Source: Medicago truncatula
Taxonomy: Eukaryota; Streptophyta; Magnoliopsida; Fabales; Fabaceae
Reading direction: 5' to 3'
Assembly: GCF_003473485.1 (NCBI RefSeq)
Contig: NC_053046.1
Span: forward strand, 29,899,332-29,963,331
Length of the DNA stretch: 64,000 bases
Every line of letters begins with the position of its first letter. Position 1 is the stretch's first letter. Below, one piece after another: positions 1 to 11,410 of the stretch. Both the position numbers and the translations under genes were made by a program. Under the pieces are notes generated by a model, which was not told the DNA's origin, did not search any database, and was given only the letters and a program-made list of their open reading frames with translations.

Positions 1-352
1 CAATCAAAAATTATTTTAAAATTCTGATACATTAAAAAATCATCTTGACAGCTCGTTACGCATCATTGTTACCACTTTTTATAAACTTAAAAAAAAAAAA
101 AAAAACAATACAAACTTTATTTTTTTCCTTCTAAAAATTATAGTTTTTTTAAAATTCTGATACATTAAAAAATTATCGTGACGACTCGTTATGCATCATT
201 GTTACCTCTTTTTATAAACTTTAAAAAAAATAAAATACAAACTTTAATTTTTTTTTTCTTCCTAAAAAATATGGTTTTCGGAAAGGATAAAATATCATAA
301 GTGACGGTTATTTCTTACACAAAAATTGCTCTCTCTTTACGAAGGGTGGAGT
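1..352 (+). repeat. GLY1-promoter-like segment, copy A
   Basis: This segment closely resembles the DNA just upstream of the GLY1 start codon (21460-21655). Shared features in the same order are a catcattgttacc-type stretch, TATAAA, a poly-A run, a tttatttttttcctt stretch, aaaggataaaatat, the word gtgacggttatttcttacac and a final gggtggagt. The TATAAA-bearing half occurs twice here (about 12-115 and 148-260) but only once at GLY1. Similarity to GLY1 stops near 353, about where its 5' untranslated region would begin. It points rightward towards the 3' end of the small gene at 693-1037. The left edge is cut by the window. Confidence 0.75.
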
Positions 353-354
353 TA

Positions 355-480
355 GTGTCCAGTGGTTGGAGCTCAGACATTTTAAATGTGAAGAAATGGG
401 GTGTTCGAGATTCGAACCATGATTTTTGCATATATTATATATTGTCTTAGGCCCTATCAAATTAGTTAAGTTCACGGGAC
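355..480 (-). repeat. tRNA-derived SINE-like repeat, copy A
   Basis: Read on the minus strand it begins gtcccgtgaa, has a degenerate polymerase III A-box-like stretch (taactaatttgatagg) and a B-box-like stretch (ggttcgaatctcgaac). The same family recurs at 8283, 26871, 47482, 50880 and 59467. It is present in both copies of the duplicated unit at the same place, so it inserted before the duplication. Confidence 0.6.
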
Positions 481-692
481 TCGAAATTTCTATTTTCAAT
501 ACACTAACAAGTGTTCTCAGACTACATGTGAGCATTTTCTATCACTTCATTCATAACAATTTGATAAGAAATTAAGGAAAACTTATTGATATAATTAAAA
601 TAAAGAGTTAATGAAATTTTAAAATTCATAGTACTATAACAGAATTAAAAAACCTAGACTATATATAATTATACTTTAGAGATCTTCATTGG

Positions 693-1037
693 TTAGACAT
701 AGTATAAAAAGTAAACAACCGTAGCAGATGCAATCAAAACCACAATCAGAACAACAAGAAATATTATAACAAAGATTCTCAAAAAAATTTCCTCTTTATT
801 ATTTTGAGAGTCTGGATCAGAGTTGACCATAGGAGATGGAGGCTTCGACAAAGATGGAGTTTGAGGGACCACAACACCACCGTTCACAAGAGGAGATGGA
901 GGTGGAGGTATGAAGGGAAGTGGTGGATCATTAAAATTTATGTCATAAGACAAAGCAGTTGATGGCATGTTTCTTCCTGTCACAACTACGAAAAAACTTA
1001 ATGCGAAGAGGCAGCAGATGATGGTCTTCATCTTCAT
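693..1037 (-). CDS. Small secreted/membrane-anchored proline-rich protein (unrecognised family), copy A
   Basis: This single-exon frame of 114 codons is not a family I recognise. Residues 1-21 form a good signal peptide (basic start, then CCLFALSFFVVVTG). Residues about 30-75 are proline-rich and carry the motif NFNDPPLP followed by PPPPSP and two further PSP-type blocks. Residues about 84-111 are one strong hydrophobic span, ending YFLYYV at the C-terminus. The layout suggests a short extracytoplasmic proline-rich ectodomain anchored by one C-terminal helix. Two relatives lie in the window: a frameshifted copy at 13388-13737 and a decayed repeat-expanded one at 28648-29462. The conserved layout and the intact frame argue that this is a real gene. 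Function is unknown; no transcription evidence is visible. Confidence 0.65.
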   Translation of the reverse strand: MKMKTIICCLFALSFFVVVTGRNMPSTALSYDINFNDPPLPFIPPPPSPLVNGGVVVPQTPSLSKPPSPMVNSDPDSQNNKEEIFLRIFVIIFLVVLIVVLIASATVVYFLYYV

Positions 1038-2440
1038 ATCAACAAATATGATTTTCTGAAAACAAAAATAAAAAAATTAGTATCAAAACAAAAGACAAAA
1101 GAAGTTTGACAATAACAATGAATAAAAGAGTAAGTATACAACATCAACTAGACCAAGTGACACCAAAAACAAAAGCAAAATAGAAACACCTTAGTACAAA
1201 AATTTTTTTTAGAGAAAAATGTATACCAGTTTCAAGAGATTTTTCTGTCTCCTACCTTTTATTCTTCATACCAATTCCTTAACCTCTTATTCTTATTTAT
1301 TTATAGTAAAAATTTAGGTTATAATAATAAAAAATATCAAATCAATTTACCAGATTTTGAAAATATTTAAACATGCACATTTAAAAAAAAAAAAAATCCT
1401 GGTGTAAAAAATATAAATGAAACCAGATATTGAAAATATTTAAACTTGCACATTTAAAAATAAAATAAAATATCCTTTGTGTAAATAATATAAATGAATA
1501 TTCCATTTGATTTTCAAATTTTTTTATATACCTGTTTTACTATTTAATTATTGTCGTTGTTGTTGTTTATTGATTAGTAACACTATATTGAAGAAAATAT
1601 GAAATCAATTTACAAAATATTGAAAATATTTAAACATGCAAATTAAATAAAAACAAATATCCTTGTGTAAAAAATACAAATGAATAATCCATTTTGATTT
1701 TCTATTTTTCTATTTTCCTTTTTTACTCTATTTTTTTTTTTTAGGTAATTATTAATATTTTTGTTGTTTATTTATCAATACCACTTTAATCAACATCCCC
1801 ATCGCCAACCCCCCCACCCACACACACACACACACAACGAATTGTTGAGAAGATCCTATGTTAGTTTTCTGATGGAAACAATAATTGGTCAGACTTTATT
1901 TATTTTTCGATCGAACTCTATATTACCAGTGTCACCTTCCCCTATAAATCGAAGGATTAACACAAACAACTAGACAGAGCAACAAAAAAAGACAGAATTA
2001 GTAACACCTCAGTGCAAAAAAAAAAAATAAATAAAGAAAAGTGTGTACCGAGAAATTTTTCCGTGTCTTTTACCTTTTACTCCTCATACCAATTCCTTAA
2101 ACTCTTATTTTTATTTGTTATAGTAAAAGTATAATTTATAATAATAAAAATAGATCGAATCCTCCCTAAAAAATTGATCAAATAAATTAACCAAATATTG
2201 AAAAGAATTTTTTGTTGAGAGGAAATATTCAAAATATTTAAATAACCACAATTAAAGAAACAAATATCCTTGTGTATTTTTTTGTTAACCCTCCAATTCT
2301 CAGGTCCTGATAATCTGAGGTTTGGCTGAAGGTAAATAAAACATGACCAAAAATTATTTCACCCAGAAATTGAACTCAGATTCTTCTAAATTGTTTGTTT
2401 TTATTAAAGTTCGTTAACCACTTCAGCAACATAGAAAATA
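1038..2440. repeat. Spacer of duplicated unit, copy A
   Basis: AT-rich DNA upstream of the small gene, without coding potential. It aligns by eye with 13738-15345: for example ccgtgtcttttacctttt at about 2060 and 14850, and aaccctccaatt at 2287 and 15105. It holds internal near-repeats (gaaaatatttaaac-type stretches near 1350, 1430 and 1620) and a short CA-rich run near 1815. The duplicated unit ends around 2440, where LINE-derived sequence begins. Confidence 0.7.
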
Positions 2441-2593
2441 AATTATTTGCCCCAAGGAGCATAGGTCTCAAATAATGTTTCCATTCCGATCCAAGCATTC
2501 AAAAGCCTTGGAACAAACAGAGAAGATGTACATATCAGATTCCGCTAAGAGTTCATAGGCAGGAGATACAAGATTCTTTGCATGGTATACCAA
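2441..2593 (-). pseudogene. LINE remnant, zf-RVT C-terminal part (split by the Copia element)
   Basis: On the minus strand this continues the frame of 7677-7800. It encodes a cysteine pair (GIPCKESCISC), then after a frameshift AESDMYIFSVCSKAFECLDR. This matches the C..C...E..H/F..C layout of the zinc-binding domain found after the reverse transcriptase of plant non-LTR retrotransposons. The reading is interrupted, so it is dead. The Copia element at 2594 inserted in the middle of this domain; rejoining the halves across the ACCAA duplication restores the domain order. Confidence 0.6.
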
Positions 2594-2755
2594 TGATAGA
2601 ATATGTGTATATTTAGCAAATAATGATGTGCAGTTATTAGCATTATTAACAAAATAAGTCAAATGACAATTTGTATTCATGATATACTGTTGTAACAGAT
2701 GTATATTACATACATCACATATGCAATGAAAACGATCAAAATACATTTTCCTATA
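2594..2755 (+). repeat. 5' LTR of the Copia element
   Basis: 162 bp, starting TGATAGAATATG and ending CCTATA immediately before the TGGTATCAG primer-binding site at 2756. The terminal CA expected of an LTR is mutated in both copies. Confidence 0.9.
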
Positions 2756-2843
2756 TGGTATCAGCTAGGTTTTCGATCTACCTTCTTTCCTAGCCGCCAC
2801 TCAAATTCTTCTGCACCACTCAAACTATCCCTTCCCTGCAGCT

Positions 2844-3779
2844 ATGGCAGCAACAACGGCTGATTTAGCAACCCAACAACCCAAATTCCACTCTGCTTTT
2901 GGAATCACCAACGTGAAATCCATCATTCCAATCACGTTGGACAACGATTCAAGGCATTATCTCTCATGGTCTGCACTATTTCAAGTTCAAGCTTGTGTTC
3001 ATAACATGATTGCTCATATCATCACTCCCACTGATGAAAAAGAAAAACGAAAAGCAGAAGCAACAAAGAAAAACGACCCCGGTCTTTGGAAACGTCTCGA
3101 CGCGGTTGTTTTGCAGTGAATTTATGCCACCGTAACCCAGGATATTCTCAGTTCCATTCTGGTAATCAATGATACTGCTGAAATTTTTTGGAACAGATTT
3201 GCTGCTATGTTTCAAGATAACAAGCATTCGAGAGCAGTCAACCTCGAACATCAATTCACCAACACGAATTTGGAAGATTTTCCGTCTACCAAAGCCTATT
3301 GCAATCGTCTCAAATTACTCGGCGATCAGCTTGCAAATGATTATTCTCCCGTGATCAACACTCGTCTTAGGTTGAAAATGATTTATGGACTCACCGAATC
3401 ATATGCAGGATTCGTCACATACATTCAGCAACACGATCCCTTACCGACATTTGAAATGGAGAAATCTCGGTTGGAACTAGAAGAATCAACCATGGCCCAA
3501 CGTGTTGCACGCGAATCCAACTACTCATCCTCATCTCAGGAAGCCTTGCTAATTAAATCACAAGATGAAAATTCATTTTCTTCCACCTCTCCTACTGTCA
3601 ATCCCGCGCGTGCTGTCAACAACAACAGCAGTAGCAGTTGCGGCAACAACAAAAATCGAGGACGGAACCGCGGTCACAAGGGGAGAAACTCCGGCAGAGG
3701 CGGCTACAGTAACAACGGTGGCGGTGGCTGGCAGCAATCAGGCGGTGGTGGACGCGGACAGAGTTCCTTTTGGCAGTAG
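2844..3779 (+). pseudogene. Copia gag (UBN2-type) pseudogene
   Basis: The frame starts MAATTADLATQQ and runs 91 codons to a TGA at 3117. It resumes as the frame at 3207-3779, with the text characteristic of copia capsid proteins ([23 protein letters not shown], then [11 protein letters not shown]). The C-terminus is glycine- and asparagine-rich ([12 protein letters not shown] type) and I saw no CCHC zinc knuckle before the break. The capsid would package element RNA. At least one stop and a frame change make it non-functional. Confidence 0.85.
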
Positions 3780-3995
3780 TAACAACAAGCTCCTTAGTAG
3801 TGGCCACAATATCCTAATTGGGTGCCTCCTCCATTCCCTTATCCATCTTTTTCGAATAGGCCCAATGCTAACCCAAAAACACAACAAAATTGCATTCTTG
3901 GACCTAAGCCACCTACTGCCTTTTACTGCGACTGGGCCAAGTCCAACAAATATTGAAGCTGCTCTCCACACTCTCCATCTCGCTCAGTCCCATCT

Positions 3996-6900
3996 TTGTA
4001 CAAGGACACCGGAGCAACATCTCAGATGACATCCACACATGGTAATCTCTCATCTTATTTTAATTTGAGCAAAAATAATAGTATTATCGTAGGAAATGGT
4101 CATTCAGTTCCTATTCATGGTTTTGGAAATGCTAACTTACCTCTTCCTCACCCTCCATTAGCTTTATCAAATGTCCTCCATGCACCAAAATTGATTAAAA
4201 ATTTAATCTTTGTTTGTAAATTCACTACTGATAACCATGTGTCTGTTGAATTTGACCCATTTGGTTTTTCTGTGAAGGATTTTCAGACGGGGATGGTTCT
4301 AATGAGATGTGAGAGTCAAGGCCAGCTATATCCCATCACCAACACAGCCACAAATAAAAACAAATTTCCTTCCGAATTTGCAGCTTTATCTACTTCTATT
4401 TGGCACGACCGTCTAGGTCACCCATGAGCATCTGTTTTAGATTCTCTTAGGAAAAATAAAATGATTGATTGTATTGCTACTTCAAAGTCAAATTAAATTT
4501 TTTGTCATTTGTGTCCTCTTGGTAAACATATTAAAATGTCATTTATTGATTCAGATAACTCTACTCTTATGTCATTCGATATATTACACAGTGATGTGTG
4601 GACATCTCCCGTATTGAGTACTTCCGGTCATAAATATAATGTGCTTTATTTAGACAACCATTTGAATTTTTATTGGACTTTTCCAATTTCACACAAATCT
4701 CAAGTTTTTCCAACTTTTGAAAAATTAAGAGCATATATTAAAACTCATTTTCATCATGAAGTTAAAAATATTCAATGTGATAATGGTAGAGAATATGTCA
4801 ATGGCAATTTTCAAAAACTCTGTGAAGCAAATGGAATTTCATTTCGCTTCTTGTGTCCTCATACTTCATCTCAAAATGGCAAATCTGAACAAAAAATCCG
4901 ATCTATTAGTAATATAATTCAGACTTTACTAGTTCATGCTTCTTTACCTCCAAATTTCTAGCACCATGCCTTACAAATGGCAACTTATATGTTGAATATT
5001 TTACCACATAAAAAATTGAATTATCAATAACCTCTCAAAATTCACCTCTCAAAATTCATTTTCAGAAGGACCCGTCCTACTCTCATCTACGAGTATTTGG
5101 GTGTTTATGTTACCCTCTTTTTCCATCACCTACTATAAACAAACTTCCAATCATCGCAGATACAAATGTTATGATTTATCACAAAATAAAATCATTATTT
5201 GCCGCCATGTCATATTCAATGAATCAAAATTCCCCTTTTCTAAGCTGCATACTCCCAATACCACAAATTATCGATTTCTTGATAAAGAATTATCCCCTTA
5301 CATTATAAACCACCATATCACTCAAGAAAATTCTCCAACAAATGATCAATCAGGACCGGCTCAAACTCCCTCATCTCTTTGGCCACAACCTCAACTTGAC
5401 CCAGCACCCCCCATCCAAATACCCAACTCGGCCCAAACTACCTCTCAATCGGTCCAAACTTTACTTTCCACTTCTACTCCACCAAATATTCCACATCCTT
5501 CCATTTCCCAGCCTACCATTAGTTCTGACAACAAACCAGTTACGAGGAGCCAACATGGGATTTTTAAACCAAACCAAAAATACATCAATCTCCACACCCA
5601 AGTCACCAAATCTCCTCTCCCTCGTAACCCAGTGTTAGCACTAAAAGATCCGAATTGGAAAATGGCTATCGATGATGAATATAATGCTCTTATTCAAAAT
5701 AGGGAAAATTATATCACGGGTCCTTTAAGTTTGACGTTTGTAACAGATTGGTCCTTTAAGTTATTTTTGTTACGCATAAGTCAATTCAGTTTGAGGTTTG
5801 TAACAGATTGGTCCTTTAAGTTATTTTGGTCACACATAAGTCCTTTAAGTTTGTAAACGTTTTCAATTTAATCCTTATGGCACATCATCGTTTTGCTTAA
5901 CGGAATGACTAAATTGAAAACGTTTATAAACTTAAAGGACTTATGTGTGACTAAAATAATTTAAAGGACCAATCTGTTATAAACCTCAAACTTAAAGGAC
6001 TTGTGTGTGACCAAAATACTATAAAGGACTAATTTGTTACAAACATCAAACTTAAAGGACCTCTAGTATAACTTAACCTTCAAAATAAGACCTGAGATTT
6101 AGTGCCCTGTCCACCTGATGCAAACGTTATTCGTTCTATGTGGATTTTTAGCCATAAAGAAAAATCTGATGGCTCTTTGAGAGGCATAAAGCCCGACTTG
6201 TAGGTAACGGTGGAGGGCAACAGGTTGGCATAGATTGCGGAGAGACTTTCAGTCCAGTTGTTAAACCAGCCACCATCCGAACAGTACTCATCATTGCTCT
6301 ATCTAAATCATGGTCTATTCATCAGCTGGATGTAAAAAATGCATTCTTGCATGGTGAACTCAGCGATACCGTCTACATGCATCAACCTTTAGGTTTTAAG
6401 GATCCAGAGCATCCGAATCATGTGTGCCTTCTGCGAAAATCATTGTATGGACTCAAACAACCTCCTCGAGCATGGTACAAATGGTTTGCAGATTTTGTTT
6501 CTTCTATTGGGTTCTCTCAAAGTAAGTCAGATAACTCTATCTTCATCTATCGGAAAGATACTAATATGGCCTACATTCTTTTGTATGTCGACGACATCAT
6601 TCTTACTGCTTCATCTAATACTCTTCTCAAATTTATCATATCACTTCTCAGTTCTGAATTTGCTATGAAAGATTTGGGGTTCCTTAACTATTTCTTTGGT
6701 ATTGCAGTCACAATATACACTGATGGTCTATTTTTATCTTAGAAAAAGTATGCAGAAGAGATCATTGAATGTGCTGGCATGTCCTCGTGTAAGCTGTGTC
6801 CTACCCCGGTCGACACAAAACCGAAGCTTAGTGCCAAAATTACCACCCCATATGAGGACCCATCTCTCTACCGCAACCTTGCTGGAGCTCTACAGTATCT

Positions 6901-7498
6901 CACATTTACGAGGCCTACCATTTCCTATGCAGTACAACAGATTTGTTTATTTATGCATAATCCGATGGATGATCACATGCAGGCTCTCAGGCGCATCCTG
7001 CGCTATGTTCAAGGAACTCGTCAGTATGGACTGCATCTTTATCCCTCATCCAGTTCATCCTTGATATCCTACACAGATGCCAATTGGGGCGGATGTCCAG
7101 ATACCAGGAGATCTATTTCTGGTTATTTTGTATTTCTTGGTGACAATCTAGACTTGTGGTCTTCCAAACGCCAACCCACATTATCTCGCTCTAGTGCTGA
7201 AGTCGAATACTGAGGTGTTGCCAATGTCGTATCTGAGTCTTCTTGGTTACGCAACCTACTTTTGGAGTTACATTGTCCTATCTACAAGGCTACCATGGTC
7301 TACTGTGACATGTTAGTGCGATATATTTATCTGGGAACCCTGTTCAACATCAACGCAGTAAACACATCGAGATGGATATTCACTTCGTTCGTGAAAAAGT
7401 GGCTCGTGGACAAGTACGTGTTCTACATGTCACCTCACGATATCAAATTGTCGATATTTTCACGAAAGGTCTTCCCCGCTTTGACTACGGGGGTGTGA
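3996..7498 (+). pseudogene. Copia pol pseudogene (protease, integrase, RT, RNase H)
   Basis: Domains in order: protease with the DTGAT active-site signature (about 4008); pre-integrase WHDRLGHP (about 4400); integrase core with LHSDVW and the QCDNGREY stretch (4509-4961); reverse transcriptase with QLDVKNAFLHGEL, SLYGLKQPPRAWY and the catalytic LYVDDI (about 6330-6740); and RNase H with YTDANWGG, SSAEVEY and a KHIEMDIHFVREKV tail (to 7498). Breaks include stops near 4425, 4494, 4961, 6740 and 7211 and the MITE at 5702-6078 between integrase and reverse transcriptase. It cannot make a polyprotein. Confidence 0.9.
5702..6078. mobile_element. Mutator-type MITE nested in the Copia pol region
   Basis: This 377-bp insertion is flanked by a perfect 9-bp duplication TTCAAAATA (5693-5701 and 6079-6087), the size typical of Mutator-like elements. 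The ends are imperfect inverted repeats (GGGAAAATTATATC at the left; GGTTAAGTTATACT when the right end is reversed). The arms are full of ggtcctttaagttt and aacttaaaggacc words, so the whole element can fold into a hairpin around about 5895. There is no coding capacity. Removing it with one duplication rejoins the copia text around NKTW. Confidence 0.88.
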
Positions 7499-7676
7499 TA
7501 GAATATGTGTATATTTAGCAAATAGTGATGTGCAGTTATTAGCATTATTAACATAATAAGTCAAATGACAATTTGTATTCATAAGCCATTATTAGTTTCC
7601 TGATATACTGTTGTAATAGATGTATATTACAGACATCACATATGCAATGAAAACGATCGAAATACATTTTCCTATA
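7496..7676 (+). repeat. 3' LTR of the Copia element
   Basis: 181 bp, with the same start and end as the 5' LTR plus a 19-bp stretch (aagccattattagtttcct) near 7587. It is followed directly by the ACCAA target duplication. Confidence 0.9.
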
Positions 7677-7936
7677 ACCAAGATTGGAGAAATTAACGCT
7701 CGTGGGCAAGCATTGATGTGTTGTTCTCCATAGAAAAGCACAGGCACGAGGAGACACTTTGAGATTCCAAAGGAACTTCCAATGTGAATTATTTGAAGGT
7801 GCAGGATCATGGAGAAGATAAATGCATATTCTATACGCGGATTTAACCGTATAAGAGGGATGGGAGGTTGCGTAACTAATGCATATTTCACATATTGAAC
7901 TATTGTAACATTGGAGACTATTTTAAATAACATAGT
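7677..7936 (-). pseudogene. LINE remnant, zf-RVT N-terminal part
   Basis: On the minus strand, around 7787-7690, the frame reads WKFLWNLKVSPRACAFLWR and then TTHQCLPTSVNFSNLG. This is the classic start of the zinc-binding domain that follows the reverse transcriptase of plant LINEs. It continues into 2593-2441 across the Copia insertion. The stretch 7860-7936 (gggaggtt ... ttaaataacatagtacac) resembles 17405-17510 upstream of GLY1, which suggests that the LINE tail travelled with the GLY1-promoter-like segment when it was duplicated. Confidence 0.65.
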
Positions 7937-8282
7937 ACACAATCAAAAATTATTTTAAAATTCTGATACATTAAAAAATTATCTTGATACACATCATTGT
8001 TACCACTTTTTATAAACTTAAAAAAAAAAAAAAAACAATACAAACTTTATTTTTTTCCTTCTAAAAATTATAGGTTTTTTTTAAAATTCCGATACATTAA
8101 AAAATTATCGTGACGACTCGTTATGCATCATTGTTACCTCTTTTTATAAACTTTAAAAAAATTAAAATACAAACTTTACTTTTTTTTTCCTAAAAATTAT
8201 GGTTTTTGGAAAGGATAAAATATCATAAGTGACAGTTATTTCTTACACAAAAATTGCCCTCTCTTTACGAAGGGTGGAGTTA
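7937..8282 (+). repeat. GLY1-promoter-like segment, copy B
   Basis: Near-identical to 1-352, including the doubled TATAAA half and the final gggtggagt. It ends at the same SINE-like repeat. An 11-bp gap near 7986 (the cagctcgttacg area of copy A) and scattered substitutions separate the copies. Confidence 0.75.
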
Positions 8283-8408
8283 GTGTCCAGTGGTTGGAGC
8301 TCAGATATTTTAAATGTGAAGAAATGTGTTGTCTGAGATTCGAATCATGATTCTTGCATATATTATGCATTGTCTTAGTCCCTACCAAATTAGTTAAGTT
8401 CACGGGAC
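8283..8408 (-). repeat. tRNA-derived SINE-like repeat, copy B
   Basis: Second copy of the repeat at 355-480, with the same flanks and B-box-like ggttcgaatctc on the minus strand altered to gattcgaatctc. It is part of the duplicated unit. Confidence 0.55.
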
Positions 8409-8615
8409 TTGAAATTTCTATTTTCAATACACTAACAAGTGTTCTCATACTACATGTGAGCATTTTCTATCACTTCATTCATAACAATTTGATAAGAAAT
8501 TAAGGAAAACTTAATGATATAATTAAAATAGAGAGTTAATGAAATTTTAAAATTCATAGTACTATAAACAGAATTAAAAAACCTAGACTATATATACTTA
8601 TACTTTAGAGATCTC
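8409..8615. repeat. Duplicated spacer left of the gypsy insertion
   Basis: Matches 481-688 of copy A almost base for base, including cttcattcataacaatttga and the tail acctagactatata. It ends with ATCTC, the left target duplication of the element that follows. Confidence 0.75.
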
Positions 8616-9808
8616 TGATAGATATTTTAGCAAGTGTACTAAAACTATCGAAGTAATAAAATAGGTTCGTATCCACGAGGACTGTGTTAATCTCAACTTA
8701 GCAATAAAGTTAGTATCTAGGATGTGTAAACTTTATAAGTGCCTGAGGCAGTAGGTTTGTGTGTATAAAAAGTATATAAAGTTGTTAAAAGATGATTTGA
8801 GAAGGATGATTAAGCCGATGAATCCCCTATTGTTCTATATGAGTAGTTACCTTCCTTATTTACTAATTACTATTCCATCTTTACGACAAATTAACTAAGT
8901 AGTTTTGATCAATCTCTTGACTCAAAACCCTTTCCTAAGTTATAACCTTTTAATCTCTTAAACCGATTGAATAACCACGGAAGCGATAAAAGAACGTTAA
9001 TTCATGAGTCATGATCCTCAATTTCCTATCTCTAGGTTCCTATGTTGAATCAAACAGGATTACTATATCAGGATTAAAAGCTAGTGTTAATAGTCATTCA
9101 ATTCCTAATATCAATTCATGTAGTTGCACGAAGCTAGGGTTAATAGTCATACAAAGCAATTATCTGAAAAGCAATGAACACAAGTAATTCTGAATAAAGA
9201 CTGAATAACATTAATAATAAAGAGAGGATCAACTACTGATTCATATATTACAATAGATTCATCATGGCTTAATCAAGAGGGAAATTAGCTAGACATAGAG
9301 ATACAAATTAATAGCATGGGAAATAAAATTAACCATGAAACCATGTTGTGGCTCGGGTCTCTACTGCTTCGTGAGTTTCTGTTGCCTTCTATTCCCTCGC
9401 GTTCCCGTTCCTTTTCCTGGCGTGGCTTTGTTCCAAAACGTGATTCCACTGTGCCGAAACGTGAATGCCCTGTAATGTCTGTGGCTTCCACATATATATA
9501 GCCTCTTAAAAACCAATTTTCCTTCCAATTTTCTTCTTCAGCGTGTTCCATATCTTCTTGCTGCTTTCCAATTCTCTTAGGTCAACACACAATTGGTCAA
9601 AGGCCCATCATTATTTTCTTCTATTAGCACTCGCCACCAACTCACGTTTTGTTGTGAGTAATAATAAGCAATTCTTCCTTATTTGACTCAATAAATCAAC
9701 AACGAAACTTTATTTAAATTGACTCTAAATTAAATACTAAACTAATAAAAATAGATTGAAAATTTATTTAAAAAGACTCTAAAAATGTGATATGACGGAC
9801 TGTCATCA
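8616..9808 (-). repeat. 3' LTR (in element orientation) of the gypsy-like element
   Basis: 1193 bp. A TATATATA box lies at about 9495-9501 on the minus strand (GGCTATATATATGTGG), so transcription would start a few dozen bases further left. The 88-codon frame over this point is repeated exactly in the other LTR and spans the promoter, so it is not a gene. Confidence 0.92.
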
Positions 9809-11410
9809 CAACCCCAAACTTGAACTATTCCTTGTCCTCAAGGAATTTATTTGCAACATTGATAGTCGACAGTAAAATAATAATTACCTAATCAAGCGAT
9901 AGTACCTAAAAGTTCAACTCCTCACTAGCTAATGATGAGCTAGTTTGACTTGTACGCATCCACCAATTCACAACTCCACGCAACAAAATCAATAGGGTTC
10001 ACTCATAGTCGACATGCAAATCTACATATTACCATACGCTTGAAAAATTTCTAAACGTCAATAAAAATCAATATCAATGCACACTTTGAGGTCTTTAAGG
10101 GTTATAACGGGGCTTAGGTGAAGGTGGGATAATATTTGGATAAGTAGGCTACACAAAATTTTGAGTTAGGCAATTCCTACGGAAGTTAAAGAATGGATTC
10201 AATCACTCATTCACCCCTTGAAATAACAATTTGTAAAGGTACTAGAGATTATTTGTAACTTGTTGGGACAATCGAGTTTAAAGTTACTCAAATTTTTCTT
10301 TGTTTGTCCCTTGCTTTTCATTCTCTTTTTTTTTTTTGATACACCATTTTTGATTTTGAGTGTATATTTTTCATGATTTGTTCTTTATTCTCTAGTACCT
10401 CCACCCCAAACTTAGTTGGTTGCAAATTCCAATAGCAACCCCAAACTTATTGTTTAGCAACACCCTACACAGCCTAACTCAAATATAATATTTTTGGGTC
10501 AAATCCTAAAAGTCCCTAGGCTCAATATGTAGCTTGTCACCGAACAAAAAGATCTAAGCCTACCGGCACAAATTGGCTTTCAAAAAGGATAAATTCAATC
10601 AAAATCAGGGTAGGCTTGAAAAGGCTCACAGGACCAAGCACTTTTGCCTCAGTGTGTATATGATAAAGATCAATCAACAGTAAAGAAACAATGCAAGTTC
10701 TAGAAATGTAGTTGCACGGAACACTCTATATAAGTAAATTGAAAAAAATAAAATTTGGCTATGAACCTTACAGTGTTAGATTTCTGGGAGTTGCGACTAC
10801 CTATCACACATGCCGTACACTTCGCCTTTGAAATACAAGTCACTACCTCCTTATGAACTTTTGGAATACCACTTGAACAAACAATTGTTACTAAACTGAA
10901 AAAAAATCAACTAACAAACAAATTCGTCAATAATAAACAAGTTCAGATTCAATTACATAACAGGGAGTACAACTGAATTATCCAAATAACAACACAACAA
11001 TTAAAATTTCAACTGACATCTGACGAATACGAGTGATTGAAAAAGAACTGATGTGGACTTTGATTTTTTTATTTTTTTTTTCGTCCATCTTTTCATTTTT
11101 TTTTTCTTTGTTGTTGTTTTTTTTTGTTTTTTTTTTTTTTTTTTTTTCAAATCGTGCCACGTTAGATTACCAATCGTGCCACGAAATTTCCAGTGGCAAA
11201 CTTGTTTGTTCGTTTGTTAGATCGTGCCACGTTAAAGAAATTTCGTGCCACGTTCGTAGCACACATTGGTTTTTTTTTTTTTTTTTTTTTTATGTAAAAT
11301 AAAATGCAATAAAAAAATAAAAACAATACCTGAGCGGATCTAAGATCCGATGGGTCGCCTCCCACCAAGCGCTTTCTTTTACGTCATTGAGCTTGACGCT
11401 TCAGCCACTG
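9809..11410. other. Non-coding interior of the gypsy-like element
   Basis: No coding frame with recognisable domains. It contains the polypurine tract beside the LTR (9809-9830), long T runs at 10330, 11066-11150 and 11270-11290 (A runs in element sense), and a 'gcctcccaccaagcgctt' stretch near 11357. I associate similar text with untranslated parts of other plant Ty3/gypsy elements (inference from memory). Confidence 0.5.

Larger units (their letters stand above)
2594..7676 (+). mobile_element. Ty1/copia LTR retrotransposon, degenerate, with a nested MITE
   Basis: It is flanked by a perfect 5-bp target-site duplication ACCAA (2589-2593 and 7677-7681). The left LTR is 2594-2755 and the right LTR is 7496-7676; both start TGATAGAATATG. 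They differ by about five substitutions and a 19-bp stretch found only in the right LTR. The left LTR is followed at once by TGGTATCAGC, the usual initiator-tRNA-Met primer-binding site. A purine-rich GACTACGGGGGTG precedes the right LTR. Gag, protease, integrase, reverse transcriptase and RNase H follow in copia order, but frameshifts, stops and a 377-bp MITE (5702-6078) break them. The element sits in a LINE remnant. At roughly 3% LTR divergence it is clearly older than the neighbouring gypsy-like element. Confidence 0.93.

Noticed and set aside
9285..9551. 88-codon minus-strand frame, repeated identically at 12853-13119
   Set aside because: Both copies lie in the LTRs and span the TATA region. 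The identity is due to LTR identity, not gene duplication.
11033..11302. Phenylalanine-rich 89-codon frame
   Set aside because: It is a translation of poly-T tracts in the non-coding interior of the gypsy-like element.
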